NCBI RefSeq assembly: GCF_021390545.1
Contig: NZ_JAJUWR010000040.1
Span: 1 to 42,646 of the forward strand
Reading direction: 5' to 3'
DNA from: Algoriphagus sp. AGSA1
GTDB lineage: Bacteria > Bacteroidota > Bacteroidia > Cytophagales > Cyclobacteriaceae
Length of the DNA: 42,646 nt
In this document: piece after piece, positions 1-8,817 of the stretch
How the letters are laid out: every line of letters starts with the position of its first letter
Position numbering within the stretch: the stretch's first letter is position 1
Notes under the pieces: generated by a model
What the model saw: only the letters and a program-made list of their open reading frames with translations
What the model was told of the DNA's origin: nothing
The model's database searches: none
Program-made: the position numbers and the translations under genes

Positions 1-288
1 GGGCACACACTTCAAAAATCAATTTCTCCGACTTCGTAAACATCCAGAAAAAAATGCAAACCCTCAAAAAATCAGATAATCCTATCCTCTCCGCATTGTT
101 TCATGCTAGAAATTAGCCAAACTTGAGGAATCCCCGAAGTAAATAACTACTTCGGGGATTTGTAAAGTGGCTAATATAACCTGGGGGATAATTGTCTAGG
201 AAAGTTGGCTTTTATTTAAATACCATTCTGTGAAATTTACTGTACGCAATTTGGATCAGTTCAGATCCAGATAGCCCTAGAGCATTAT
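1..288. other. left-edge intergenic stretch
   Basis: This stretch lies beyond the 3' end of the minus-strand susD gene and holds no confident gene. Plus-strand frame 3 is open from the window edge to a TAG at 114-116 (37 codons), and a strong hairpin follows 12 bases later. It could therefore be the tail of a gene entering from the left. An open frame this short is expected by chance, so I do not call it as a CDS. Confidence 0.4.
129..160. terminator. perfect 13-bp hairpin, probable terminator
   Basis: The two 13-base arms (129-141 and 148-160, beginning AATCCCCGAAGTA) are perfectly complementary around a six-base AATAAC loop. The arm ends give a few A/T bases but no long T-tract on either side. 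It could end the minus-strand fecR-susC-susD transcript, whose last gene stops at 289, or a plus-strand gene entering from the left. The fold is seen directly; the terminator role is inferred. Confidence 0.55.
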
Positions 289-2115
289 TTAGTATCCCAG
301 ATTTTGAACAAGTTCCTTGTTCCGGTCAATTTCACTTTGGGGAATTGGATAAAAGTAGTTTTTATCTTCCCAAGGTGCCCTGGTGAAAACCACGGTTCTT
401 TTGTGGAATCCCGGTGCGGATAATTCATCCCCACTATCTATGTCCATACCATGGAATGCACCACCTTGGTGATATTCAGGCAGGTGAGCAACCTTCCATC
501 TCCTTACGTCCCAATACCTGTGCCCTTCAAACATGAGTTCAATTTGCCTTTCTCTGTGAATAGTCTTTCTCATTTCTTCTTGGCTTATATCCCCTTCATA
601 ATCTGGCAGTCCTGAACGGTTTCTTAACTCATTGAGATAGAATAGAATATCTGCATGTCCGGGAGAATATTCATTTAATGCTTCGATGTAGTTTAAATAT
701 ATCTCACCCAACCTGATGTTCATGGCTGGCCTGGCAAAACTTCTATTATCCCTATAGTCATTATTGGGGTGAATGTTTTTTCTAGCTGTGTATCCGGTAG
801 AAGGGTAATCCCGTGTCGCTCCTTGCTTTCCTGAGTTGCCCGTATAGAAAAACTCTACAATGTTGCTCCAGCCAGGGTTGGGGACAACTGGACAGTAAGA
901 TCCATTGAATGTAATATTGACGTAAAATCTAGGCTCACGGCCAACGTACATGGCATAGGTACCAGGTGCATAGTACGAATTTCCTTCCTCTGTAAATCCT
1001 TCTTCAATATATCCGCTGTGAGGATCCTCAATATTCAGTCCATTGGCCATTCTAAATGCATCTATCATTTCCTGTGGTACAGCGATGCCATTCCATGCAT
1101 TGCCGTTTGAATTCCTGGGAGAACTGTGTCTTTCCCAGTTGTAATACATATCAGAATTGGATCTTAGCCATATTCCCTCGGTTCTCCATCCTTCAAACAT
1201 AAGATTACGGTAGGATAAAAAACCTGCTCTGAACGGATCGTCATTTTGCTCTCGGTATAGCTGATATTTTCCCAGATCAATTACTTCTTTTGCGGCATCA
1301 GCTGCTCTTTTCCACTTGTTCTCATCATAGGATTGGTTTATTAGATTAGTTCCATCAAGATTTACCAAGCCTGCTAACTCTGTATTCCCATTCACTAAGG
1401 GACTGGCATGAAATAGGAGCACTTGCGACTTGACAGCCTTGATTATTGGCTTGGTGATTCTTCCTGTTTGGGCTAAGTCTAATTCTTGGGGATTATTTGG
1501 GTTAAGATGTTCTTCTGGCACATCAACCAAAGCCAAGTCCATTTCGGAAATAATATATTCTACACTTTGATCCCAACTACTTCGAGGAATTTGAAAATTG
1601 GCATCAGGTGGCAAGGATGATTCTCCCATAATTACGATGGGTCCATATTGTCTTAATAGAAGCCAGTAGTAGTAAGCTCTTAAAAATCTAGCTTCTCCTT
1701 TGTACTGCTGGACTAACCTTTCGCCGTTGGGTTCTGCAGGGATTTCCTTGTTCTGGTCGATGTTTTCCAAAAATATGGCTGCATAACGAATTGCCTGGTA
1801 ATAACTAGACCACACATTGTGGTTTGTGTTGTCAGGTGTCATTGCTCCTGAGTTCATCAATGGAAATACCCAGGCATAGTCAGCTTCATCACTTTGGCCC
1901 AGCCATTGCTGGTTATAGGGCTGATTCCACATATCAGGCAAAGGATTATAGACTCTGGCCAACCATTGCTCGGTCATGCTTTTGTTGGTGAATACGTCCT
2001 CCAGGGTTGTGATATTATCAGGTACAGTGTCTAAAAAATCACCAGAACATGATAGAATAAGCCCGGAAAATAGTATGGTCAGATATTTTCGAATTTTAGA
2101 AATATTGTTATTCAT
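289..2115 (-). CDS. SusD/RagB-family glycan-binding lipoprotein
   Basis: This is a 608-residue surface lipoprotein of the SusD/RagB family. Such proteins sit over a SusC porin as a lid and bind the glycan before import. The N-terminus has a short hydrophobic signal ending in the lipobox LILSC (Cys about residue 23), followed by the family's typical GDFLDTVP segment. The TPR-rich body includes the recurrent GEARFLRAYYYWLLLRQYG and HRERQIELMFEGHRYWDVRRW segments, and the C-terminus has the usual FYPIPQSEIDRN signature. Length is normal for the family. It lies 15 bp downstream of its susC partner on the same strand, so the two are almost certainly co-transcribed. The glycan ligand cannot be read from the sequence, and no glycoside hydrolase lies beside this pair. 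Confidence 0.95.
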   Translation of the reverse strand: MNNNISKIRKYLTILFSGLILSCSGDFLDTVPDNITTLEDVFTNKSMTEQWLARVYNPLPDMWNQPYNQQWLGQSDEADYAWVFPLMNSGAMTPDNTNHNVWSSYYQAIRYAAIFLENIDQNKEIPAEPNGERLVQQYKGEARFLRAYYYWLLLRQYGPIVIMGESSLPPDANFQIPRSSWDQSVEYIISEMDLALVDVPEEHLNPNNPQELDLAQTGRITKPIIKAVKSQVLLFHASPLVNGNTELAGLVNLDGTNLINQSYDENKWKRAADAAKEVIDLGKYQLYREQNDDPFRAGFLSYRNLMFEGWRTEGIWLRSNSDMYYNWERHSSPRNSNGNAWNGIAVPQEMIDAFRMANGLNIEDPHSGYIEEGFTEEGNSYYAPGTYAMYVGREPRFYVNITFNGSYCPVVPNPGWSNIVEFFYTGNSGKQGATRDYPSTGYTARKNIHPNNDYRDNRSFARPAMNIRLGEIYLNYIEALNEYSPGHADILFYLNELRNRSGLPDYEGDISQEEMRKTIHRERQIELMFEGHRYWDVRRWKVAHLPEYHQGGAFHGMDIDSGDELSAPGFHKRTVVFTRAPWEDKNYFYPIPQSEIDRNKELVQNLGY

Positions 2116-2130
2116 AGTCGTGGAAGTTAT

Positions 2131-5100
2131 TTATTGAAAACTAGCTCTTAACCCAACATTAAAAGTGGTAGTGTTAGGGTAACTTGTCCCTCTTCCATCA
2201 CCTAATTCGGGATCCCAAATTTTCCAAGGACTTAGTGTCACCAGATTGGTCCCGTTTAGGTAAAGTCGGAGGTTTTTCATCCCAAACTTTTGAAGTTTTC
2301 CCATATCAAAATTATAGGCGATTTCCGCATTTTTCAGACGTAGATAATCTGAGCGAAATAGCCACCAAGTGCTCCCATAGTAATTTGTGGTGATATCTTC
2401 CCTTGTGGACAATCGTGGATAGAATACATCTTGGGAGGGATTTTCAGGAGTCCATCTGTCCAGTGCCATATCGTATAAATTCCCTCGGGTAGGGCCATCA
2501 TAGAATGGGTTGGTTCCCTGGCCCCCCGCATACATAAAATCCACTAATCCGGCACCTTGGAAGAAAAGTACAACTTCAAATCTCTTGATTCCAGCTCCAA
2601 TATTCAGTCCATACATGATCTGAGGAACCGGACCATACCCGATTGCTCTTTGGTCATAGGTGTTGATAATCCCATCGCCATTCAGGTCTTTGTATTTAAT
2701 GTCTCCAGGACGAACATCCCCGGCTTGCTCAGCTGAATTTGCTATATCCTCTTCATCTATAAATAGCCCTTCGGCTATATAACCGAATCGTTGATCTATC
2801 CTATGGCCTACACGATTGAGCCATGGATATTGCCATTCAGGTAACCCATCATAGACATTTTTATTCTTGTTGTATGTCATTGTACCCCTGAAGGTTAGGA
2901 AGTTGACCAGCGAATTGCTTCCAAAATGTTTGTTGTAGTTCAGTGTGAGATCAACCCCTTTGTTTTCTGTAATGCCAATATTCCCATAGGGAGTATTGCT
3001 GCCATAACCTGAAGCAGCGGGTACATCATTTAGCTTCATCAATATTCCATCCCTTCTTTCTTGAAAGAATTCTATTATGAAGGAAAGATCATCATTGAAG
3101 AAATTTACTTCTAGACCTAGATTATGCCTTCTTCCTGTTTCCCATGTTACATCTGAGCCGACTTGCCCTTCTTGCATACCACCATATCCTCTGGTATTTC
3201 CAGGAACACCAAACGTGTATCCATCGCCATTGTCTATCCTGGTCTGAAACAAGAATCTGTCACTCGTGTTACTATTGCCCGTCAGGCCAAAAGTGTACCT
3301 CAGTTTTAGATGAGAAATCAAATCTTTTACAGGCTGGAAAAATGATTCGTTTGAGATCACCCAACCTGTACCAAAGGATGGGAAAAACCCAAACCTACTG
3401 TCAGGAGAGAAGTTTTCAGATCCAGAGTACCCAAAATTTGCCTCGAAAAAATACTTGGACTTAAAACCATATGTGGAACGCCCTGAAACACCTCTAAGTC
3501 TGAATGGAATCGAAGAAACCAAATCTCCGGCATCTGCATTTATATAGTCAGATTGGTAATATAGCAGCATGGCAGAAACATCATGGTCAGAACTGAAGGT
3601 TCTATTGTAGTTTAAGGATGATTCTGTATAAAATTTCCTGTTTCCACCTCTCGATTGTTCAAAACCCAAAACATCTGAACCTTGATCAACAAGCTCCGTC
3701 AGGAGGTTTCCATCTTCATCTCTACCATTTGCATAGTAGGTTTGTACACTTTTTGTCCTGTTTAAATTATTCCAGTTATAGGCATCGAAGGAAAACATGG
3801 TAGTAAATCTCAATCCTTCCATGATGAAACCCAGATCTTGCTTCAAGCGTAAATTTGACCTAATGGTATTTCGGTACTCGGTGGCATAGCCTGACTGGGT
3901 AAGTGCCTTATAAGGGTTTTCGAAACCTCCCGGTACCCTGGGCCACTGCCCATTGGAATATTGCGGAGGAGCTATATGCGGAGGATTCTGGCTGGCTAGG
4001 TCAAAAAGATATCCTGTTCCAACGCCTGGATAATTCGAATTAATAATGAATCCGTTGATTCCTAGCTCTATATTGGTGGTTTTGGTCAGGTTTACGTCCA
4101 CATTTGTGAGAAACGTATATCTGTCAAGGGTAAGTCTGTTGTTGTATGTTTCAACATTTCCGGCTTTGAACATACCGGTTTCTGAGTAATATCCTGCAGA
4201 TACGTAGTATTTGGCATATTCAGAACCACCTCTGATATTTATGTCAACACTTCTGTTTTGAGCATGTGTGTTGAATATTTCATCATACCAGTCCACGTTT
4301 GGATATAGATCTGGATCTTCGCCCGTTTCCACCATCCGGATTTGCTCCGCAGAGTATTGTGGGTTTCGACCTCTCATTTCGAGTCCTTCATTGTAGAGCC
4401 TCATGAAATCTGGCCCATCCACGAAACTTGGGAGCTGCGTAAAGGAAGTTACAGCCTGTCGGACTTCAAAATTGATAATTGGCTTGCCTACTTGACCAGA
4501 TTTGGTATTGATGATGATTACGCCGTTGGCACCTCTGGCTCCATATACGGCTGTTGCAGAGGCATCCTTTAATATAGTGAAGCTTTCTATATCCTCCGGA
4601 TTGATGTTGTCTATAGGTCTGTCAGGTACGCCGTCAACAATCAATAATGGCCCGCGGGGAGAGGATCCAAAAGTCGCGATCCCGCGAATAAAAATCTCCG
4701 ATCCATCATAACCTGGTTCACCACTTCGCTGCACTGAAACTAATCCGGCTAAGCGACCGCCTAGTGAATTCGTTAAATCTCTTACTGGTAGCTTTAGCTC
4801 AGCCGGTTTAATAGTCGATTGGGAACCAACCAGGCTTATTTTTTTCTGCTCTCCAAAACCTACGACGACTACTTCTTCTAAGGCAGATTCATCTTCTTGA
4901 AGGATTATTTCATAATCCGAATTTGATCCTATCTCAACAATCTGGCTTTCATAACCTATGAAGGAAACTTCGATTTTTGGATTTGCAGTGATCAGGTTAA
5001 AGAAAAACTCACCATCGTTATTCGTGACGACTCCATTGGTAGTGCCGACTTCTTTTATATTGGCACCTGGGAGCGTAAGTCCATCTGGGGTTTTGACTAC

Positions 5101-5517
5101 CCCTTTGATTTCTCTGTTTTCGGTATTATTCTCCGTTTTAAACACAGAAACTTTTTTTGGTACCTGCCTTACATGGATGACGTGATTGATTTCTTTGAAT
5201 ACCAGTTCGTGATCTTTGGCTAATTGATCCAGAATGCTCTTTAGCGACTGTTTTCCTTGCTTTAATTTTACATGTTCTACTCCTTTCAGTTTGTCTTTGT
5301 CATAAGCAAAATTGAAATCTGATTGGCGTTCTATTTCGGAAAATATTTCAAATATTGATCCTTCCGGTTTTTCTAGGTTAATGAAGACATCAGCTTGCGA
5401 CACGTGATCTAAAGTTGTTGCCATTAAAGGTTTAGAAAGTGCAACGCTGAAAAAAAGGATCAAAAACATGTAACTATACCGTCGGAGACATATTTTTATT
5501 GGTACTTGTCTTTCCAT
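2131..5517 (-). CDS. SusC/RagA-family TonB-dependent transporter with STN signalling domain
   Basis: This 1128-residue outer-membrane beta-barrel imports glycan oligosaccharides using TonB energy. After a signal peptide (about residues 1-33) comes an STN domain (about 45-117), which in FecA-type transporters passes ligand occupancy to a periplasmic FecR. Next are a carboxypeptidase-like regulatory domain (about 137-215), the SusC hallmark EEVVVVGFGEQKK, a plug domain containing GEPGYDGSEIFIRG, and a long barrel ending in an aromatic residue. The STN domain, absent from the second SusC in this window, fits the neighbouring fecR and ECF sigma genes. fecR ends 66 bp upstream and susD follows after 15 bp. 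The start has only a weak leader but precedes a good signal peptide. Family assignment is firm; the substrate is unknown. Confidence 0.96.
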   Translation of the reverse strand: MERQVPIKICLRRYSYMFLILFFSVALSKPLMATTLDHVSQADVFINLEKPEGSIFEIFSEIERQSDFNFAYDKDKLKGVEHVKLKQGKQSLKSILDQLAKDHELVFKEINHVIHVRQVPKKVSVFKTENNTENREIKGVVKTPDGLTLPGANIKEVGTTNGVVTNNDGEFFFNLITANPKIEVSFIGYESQIVEIGSNSDYEIILQEDESALEEVVVVGFGEQKKISLVGSQSTIKPAELKLPVRDLTNSLGGRLAGLVSVQRSGEPGYDGSEIFIRGIATFGSSPRGPLLIVDGVPDRPIDNINPEDIESFTILKDASATAVYGARGANGVIIINTKSGQVGKPIINFEVRQAVTSFTQLPSFVDGPDFMRLYNEGLEMRGRNPQYSAEQIRMVETGEDPDLYPNVDWYDEIFNTHAQNRSVDINIRGGSEYAKYYVSAGYYSETGMFKAGNVETYNNRLTLDRYTFLTNVDVNLTKTTNIELGINGFIINSNYPGVGTGYLFDLASQNPPHIAPPQYSNGQWPRVPGGFENPYKALTQSGYATEYRNTIRSNLRLKQDLGFIMEGLRFTTMFSFDAYNWNNLNRTKSVQTYYANGRDEDGNLLTELVDQGSDVLGFEQSRGGNRKFYTESSLNYNRTFSSDHDVSAMLLYYQSDYINADAGDLVSSIPFRLRGVSGRSTYGFKSKYFFEANFGYSGSENFSPDSRFGFFPSFGTGWVISNESFFQPVKDLISHLKLRYTFGLTGNSNTSDRFLFQTRIDNGDGYTFGVPGNTRGYGGMQEGQVGSDVTWETGRRHNLGLEVNFFNDDLSFIIEFFQERRDGILMKLNDVPAASGYGSNTPYGNIGITENKGVDLTLNYNKHFGSNSLVNFLTFRGTMTYNKNKNVYDGLPEWQYPWLNRVGHRIDQRFGYIAEGLFIDEEDIANSAEQAGDVRPGDIKYKDLNGDGIINTYDQRAIGYGPVPQIMYGLNIGAGIKRFEVVLFFQGAGLVDFMYAGGQGTNPFYDGPTRGNLYDMALDRWTPENPSQDVFYPRLSTREDITTNYYGSTWWLFRSDYLRLKNAEIAYNFDMGKLQKFGMKNLRLYLNGTNLVTLSPWKIWDPELGDGRGTSYPNTTTFNVGLRASFQ

Positions 5518-5583
5518 AATTGTTTTGGGTTATTGTATGTTGAGGTTTATTGTTATGGTTTTTGTTGTATTGATTTTTTAAGG

Positions 5584-6609
5584 TCATTCTAAAACATGTA
5601 CCTGGCCGGATATAATTTTAAATTGCAAGTCAGAGGCGTAGCTTAGTCCCTGAAGCACATCTTCCAGTTTTTGATCACGATAGGTGGCACTGTAGAGTCC
5701 CTCTAATTCCAGGTTCTTATCATAGATAAATTCTATCCCATACCAGTTCGATATTCGCTCAAAGACTATAGGGTAAGGCTCATCTTTGAATTTGAGAATG
5801 TTTTCCCGCCAGCCGAGAATTTGATCCTTGTCGAAATTGCCTTTAGAAATTCTGTTAGTGGTAAAATCAAAAAACGCGGCATCATCCGGAGCCAACCCAA
5901 TCTCTTCTCCCTTTTCCATTTTCACGTTCACCTTACCCGTAACCAGTGCTACATGACCGTTTCCCCTAGTTGGGTCAGTGTTCATGTCGAATGAGGTACC
6001 TATTACTTTGACTTCAAACATTTCCGAAAGCACTTCGAAAGGTTGACCGTTTTGTTTCGTTACCTCAAAAAATGCCCTACCGCTTAAATTGACCTTGCGC
6101 CCTCCCGTAAAATCTTTTAAATACGCTATAGAGGTATATGAATCTAGCATAACTGAAGACCCGTCCGGGAGCATTATATTTCTCCTTTCTCCTCTTTCCG
6201 TCGAGATCCTAACCATGGGTCCGGAAGCTGATTTTTTATCGGCAGTATATAGAATAGTCCCTATTGCTAAGATTAAAGTGATAGATGCGGCCGCTGCCCA
6301 TTTAAAAGTCTTCCGCCTGGAAAGCGCGGCTTTCTTCTGAGGAATAGGTCTGGTTTTTAATTGATCATCAAATTCCTCAAGCAATTTTTTACGTATGCTT
6401 GCCAGTTTAGAATCATCAATCTTCTCATCACCTGAGTATTGAAATGAATTAACTATGGATCTGGCTTTATGAAAATATTCTGTTTTGTCAGAGTTCTTCT
6501 GAAGCCAGGCATGCCACATTTCTGTGTCTTTTTCCCTTTGGTGATTTACCCACTGAACGAACTGTTGATTTTTAAGGAAATCAAATTCGTCTTTTGGATT
6601 GAAATTCAT
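5584..6609 (-). CDS. FecR-family anti-sigma factor
   Basis: This is a 341-residue inner-membrane anti-sigma regulator. The cytoplasmic N-terminal part (about 1-102) should hold the ECF sigma factor. A single transmembrane helix follows (about 103-123, AAASITLILAIGTILYTA). The periplasmic FecR domain (about 135-235) contains the typical RGERRNIMLPDGSSVMLDS segment, and a DUF4974 domain (about 265-335) closes the protein. DUF4974 resembles STN and is thought to contact the transporter. It heads the minus-strand fecR-susC-susD operon. Its likely partner sigma gene is divergent rather than upstream in the same operon. Length and domain order are normal for Bacteroidota FecR proteins. Confidence 0.93.
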   Translation of the reverse strand: MNFNPKDEFDFLKNQQFVQWVNHQREKDTEMWHAWLQKNSDKTEYFHKARSIVNSFQYSGDEKIDDSKLASIRKKLLEEFDDQLKTRPIPQKKAALSRRKTFKWAAAASITLILAIGTILYTADKKSASGPMVRISTERGERRNIMLPDGSSVMLDSYTSIAYLKDFTGGRKVNLSGRAFFEVTKQNGQPFEVLSEMFEVKVIGTSFDMNTDPTRGNGHVALVTGKVNVKMEKGEEIGLAPDDAAFFDFTTNRISKGNFDKDQILGWRENILKFKDEPYPIVFERISNWYGIEFIYDKNLELEGLYSATYRDQKLEDVLQGLSYASDLQFKIISGQVHVLE

Positions 6610-7009
6610 AAATGTGTTTTAAGATATCAGAGTGTCTCTATTGGCTTTTCTGCATAGAGCGTAAAAACTTTAAAATGACATCAAAAAAATCAGCTTATTT
6701 TAAAAACTACATAAACTATTTTAATAGTTAAATTAAAAGAACAGCCTAAAGCCCAAGCCGGATTTTTTTGTCCTGTTTGTGATATCATTGACATATTATG
6801 ACAGAATATTCAATGGATTCTGAGGGGGATGAAGCGATTTAGAGTTGCTCCTGTCTTATTTTTCAAGATTTTTTTTGGTGTAGCCGAATAATTCCATTGA
6901 AATTTAGTTTCTTGAATTTTGAAATACCCTAAAATCATCAGCTCGATAATTAAATCATGTTGGTGGGTAATAGTTATTTGAGTAAGTTGAAAGTGAATGA
7001 TTAGCCAAT
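6610..7009. promoter_or_regulatory. divergent control region between fecR and ECF sigma gene
   Basis: This 400-bp AT-rich gap separates the divergent starts of fecR (minus) and the sigma gene (plus), so it must hold promoters for both. I searched for the Bacteroidota primary-sigma pattern (a TTTG-like -33 box and a TAnnTTTG -7 box) and found no clean match in either direction. No hairpin or repeat stands out. An ECF-type promoter recognised by the neighbouring sigma factor would not follow that consensus and cannot be identified by eye. Confidence 0.5.
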
Positions 7010-7681
7010 ATGAATGCTAGAGAATTAAAACCTTTCGGCCTTTTTGATAGGAGCCAAATAGATAGTTCTAGTGAAGCGGATAGTATTGGAGATAATGGTC
7101 TGTGGCTTGGAATCGTTTCAGGTGATCCGAAAAGTATGGAAGTACTTTATAACCGGTATTCATCCAGGCTGTGCAAATATGGATTTCAAATCACCCGAGA
7201 AGAGACCTTCGTATATGATGCACTTCAGGACACATTCCTATATATTCTTCAAAAGGCCCAGAATCTTAGCTCTAATGTCAATGTAAAGGCATATCTCTTT
7301 GCTAGCTACAGGCGTAAGCTTCTGGCTCTGTTGAACGAAAATAGATCAGCAAAAGCTGTGTATGAAGCTGCATTGATCGGCGAAGATAAAGTTGATAATG
7401 GTGAGTCTATAATACGTTCAGTCAATGAAGACTACCGTTCGGAAATCAACAAAATAATAGCTACAGCTTCAAATCAGTTGTCCGCTAAACAACAGGAGGT
7501 TATTTTCCTTCATTTCCATGAGGGTCTTTCTTATAAAGATATAGCTGAAACCATGCAATTTCAGAACGTCCGGTCAGCAAGGAACCTTCTTTATAAAGCA
7601 ATTGATGTTTTGTCTGTAAGTCTAAGGAAGTACAAGGGGGATATATGGCCTTTAATATTCTTTTCCCTGCAATTGGTTTAA
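7010..7681 (+). CDS. ECF RNA polymerase sigma factor (FecI-like)
   Basis: This 223-residue sigma-70 family protein has only regions 2 and 4. Region 2 (about residues 40-105) contains LYNRYSSRLCKYG and the ALQDTFLYIL segment. Region 4 (about 145-200) contains LSAKQQEVIFLHFHEGLSYKDIAE, the helix-turn-helix that reads the -35 box. It is divergent from fecR, whose product probably sequesters it until the STN-bearing SusC is occupied. In many Bacteroidota loci the sigma gene precedes fecR on the same strand, so the opposite orientation here is a variation. An N-terminal tail of about 30 residues precedes region 2; a later start is possible but no better ATG is evident. Confidence 0.92.
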   Translation: MNARELKPFGLFDRSQIDSSSEADSIGDNGLWLGIVSGDPKSMEVLYNRYSSRLCKYGFQITREETFVYDALQDTFLYILQKAQNLSSNVNVKAYLFASYRRKLLALLNENRSAKAVYEAALIGEDKVDNGESIIRSVNEDYRSEINKIIATASNQLSAKQQEVIFLHFHEGLSYKDIAETMQFQNVRSARNLLYKAIDVLSVSLRKYKGDIWPLIFFSLQLV

Positions 7682-7690
7682 CCCCCAAGA

Positions 7691-7780
7691 ACGCTCCCGT
7701 GAACCAGCTAAGTAAAAAGATGTACTAATCCCTTAAAATGATAGCTTTTGATCTATTACTGGCGTTTTTCAGCATGCCCT
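7691..7780. repeat. MITE/REP-like palindromic repeat, copy A
   Basis: The right half (about 7731-7780, ending TTTTTCAGCATGCCCT) matches the reverse complement of copy B at 40122-40171 with about four differences in 50 bases. The left half is degenerate but still alignable to copies C and D. It lies between the converging 3' ends of the sigma and TetR genes. Confidence 0.7.
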
Positions 7781-7804
7781 AAATAGTTGGATAAATACTG
7801 CAAA

Positions 7805-8494
7805 CTACGCCAGGTCTTTTGTGTACCCATGTTTGTCAACGACTTTTTGATATTCCTCATGCCCGGAAGCGGAAAGGTAGGGAGTCAAAATCGTCCAGAT
7901 ACTCTTTACCATCTCTCCTTTCTCTGTATAGTTATAGGTGACCAAAACCTCGCGCTGCGAAAGCCAAAAGGAGATGACCATGCGGATGATGTGCTGTAAG
8001 CGTTCAGATGCGTAGGAATATTCAGCAGTTAGAAAGTTTTCCGATTTGATTTTTTCAAAGAGCTCTTCTGTTTGCTTTTTTCGCACTTCAAATGTTTTCT
8101 GGATCAGTTTGCTTACTTCTGGGAAAGAACGGGTAATGTCCAATACATCCAGGTTGAAAAATCTGTAGCGGTATTGAAACTCCTCAAACTGGATCAACAG
8201 CAGATGAAAGTTCTCCAAGGAAGAGTATTTTTCATTTTGGCGAGCATAAATCTCGCTCATTTCTTGCCTCATTTTCCGGTGGATGGCCAGCAGAAGATCC
8301 TCCTTGGTCTTGTAGTGATAGTCCAGATTTCCATGGCTGATCCCCATTTCTCCGGCTATATGTCTGCTGGTAATGCTGTTTACCCCCGTTTCATTATAAA
8401 GCTCTATGGCTTTGAGTATAATTTTGTCTTTTGTCTTTAGTTTTGTGGAGGAAGAGGCCATCTTTTTGGTCAATAGGTTATTGTCTTGTTGCAT
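7805..8494 (-). CDS. TetR/AcrR-family transcriptional regulator
   Basis: This is a 229-residue one-component repressor-type regulator. The N-terminal helix-turn-helix (about residues 20-70) shows the family pattern: KDKIILKAIELYNETGVNSI, then the recognition region HIAGEMGISHGNLDYHYKTK. The remaining helical part would bind an unknown ligand and dimerise. An alternative start at Met12 (8461) removes an 11-residue extension and is equally plausible. It is divergent from the sulfatase gene across about 320 bp, so it may control that gene, itself, or both. No clear palindromic operator was identified in the gap. Confidence 0.9.
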   Translation of the reverse strand: MQQDNNLLTKKMASSSTKLKTKDKIILKAIELYNETGVNSITSRHIAGEMGISHGNLDYHYKTKEDLLLAIHRKMRQEMSEIYARQNEKYSSLENFHLLLIQFEEFQYRYRFFNLDVLDITRSFPEVSKLIQKTFEVRKKQTEELFEKIKSENFLTAEYSYASERLQHIIRMVISFWLSQREVLVTYNYTEKGEMVKSIWTILTPYLSASGHEEYQKVVDKHGYTKDLA

Positions 8495-8817
8495 AAATCT
8501 ACCTAAAAGATTGGGTTTTTGTTTTGCTCATTTGTGAAATATAGTTAAAATAGTACAAGTGTCCCTGAATATCGTTGGGATATTCCAGCCCAGCCTATCA
8601 AAAATCTTTTCATGTTGAATAGCTAAAATAGAGGATTAGGCCAGATGCACCAATGACATTAGGAAAAGTTTTTCGCCTGAGGTATATTCATAGTCTAAAG
8701 TCTATTCTTTAATGTGATATAGCTATAAAAAAAGCGAAGTCATGCGATAGTCTATAGAAGATATATGTTAGTTTGGGTGATCCAAACGTAAATCTACTTT
8801 ACCTCAAAAACTTACCT

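Noticed and set aside
3..116. Possible end of a gene entering from the left edge on the plus strand
   Set aside because: Only 37 open codons without any motif; the hairpin at 129-160 is suggestive but can equally serve the minus-strand operon.
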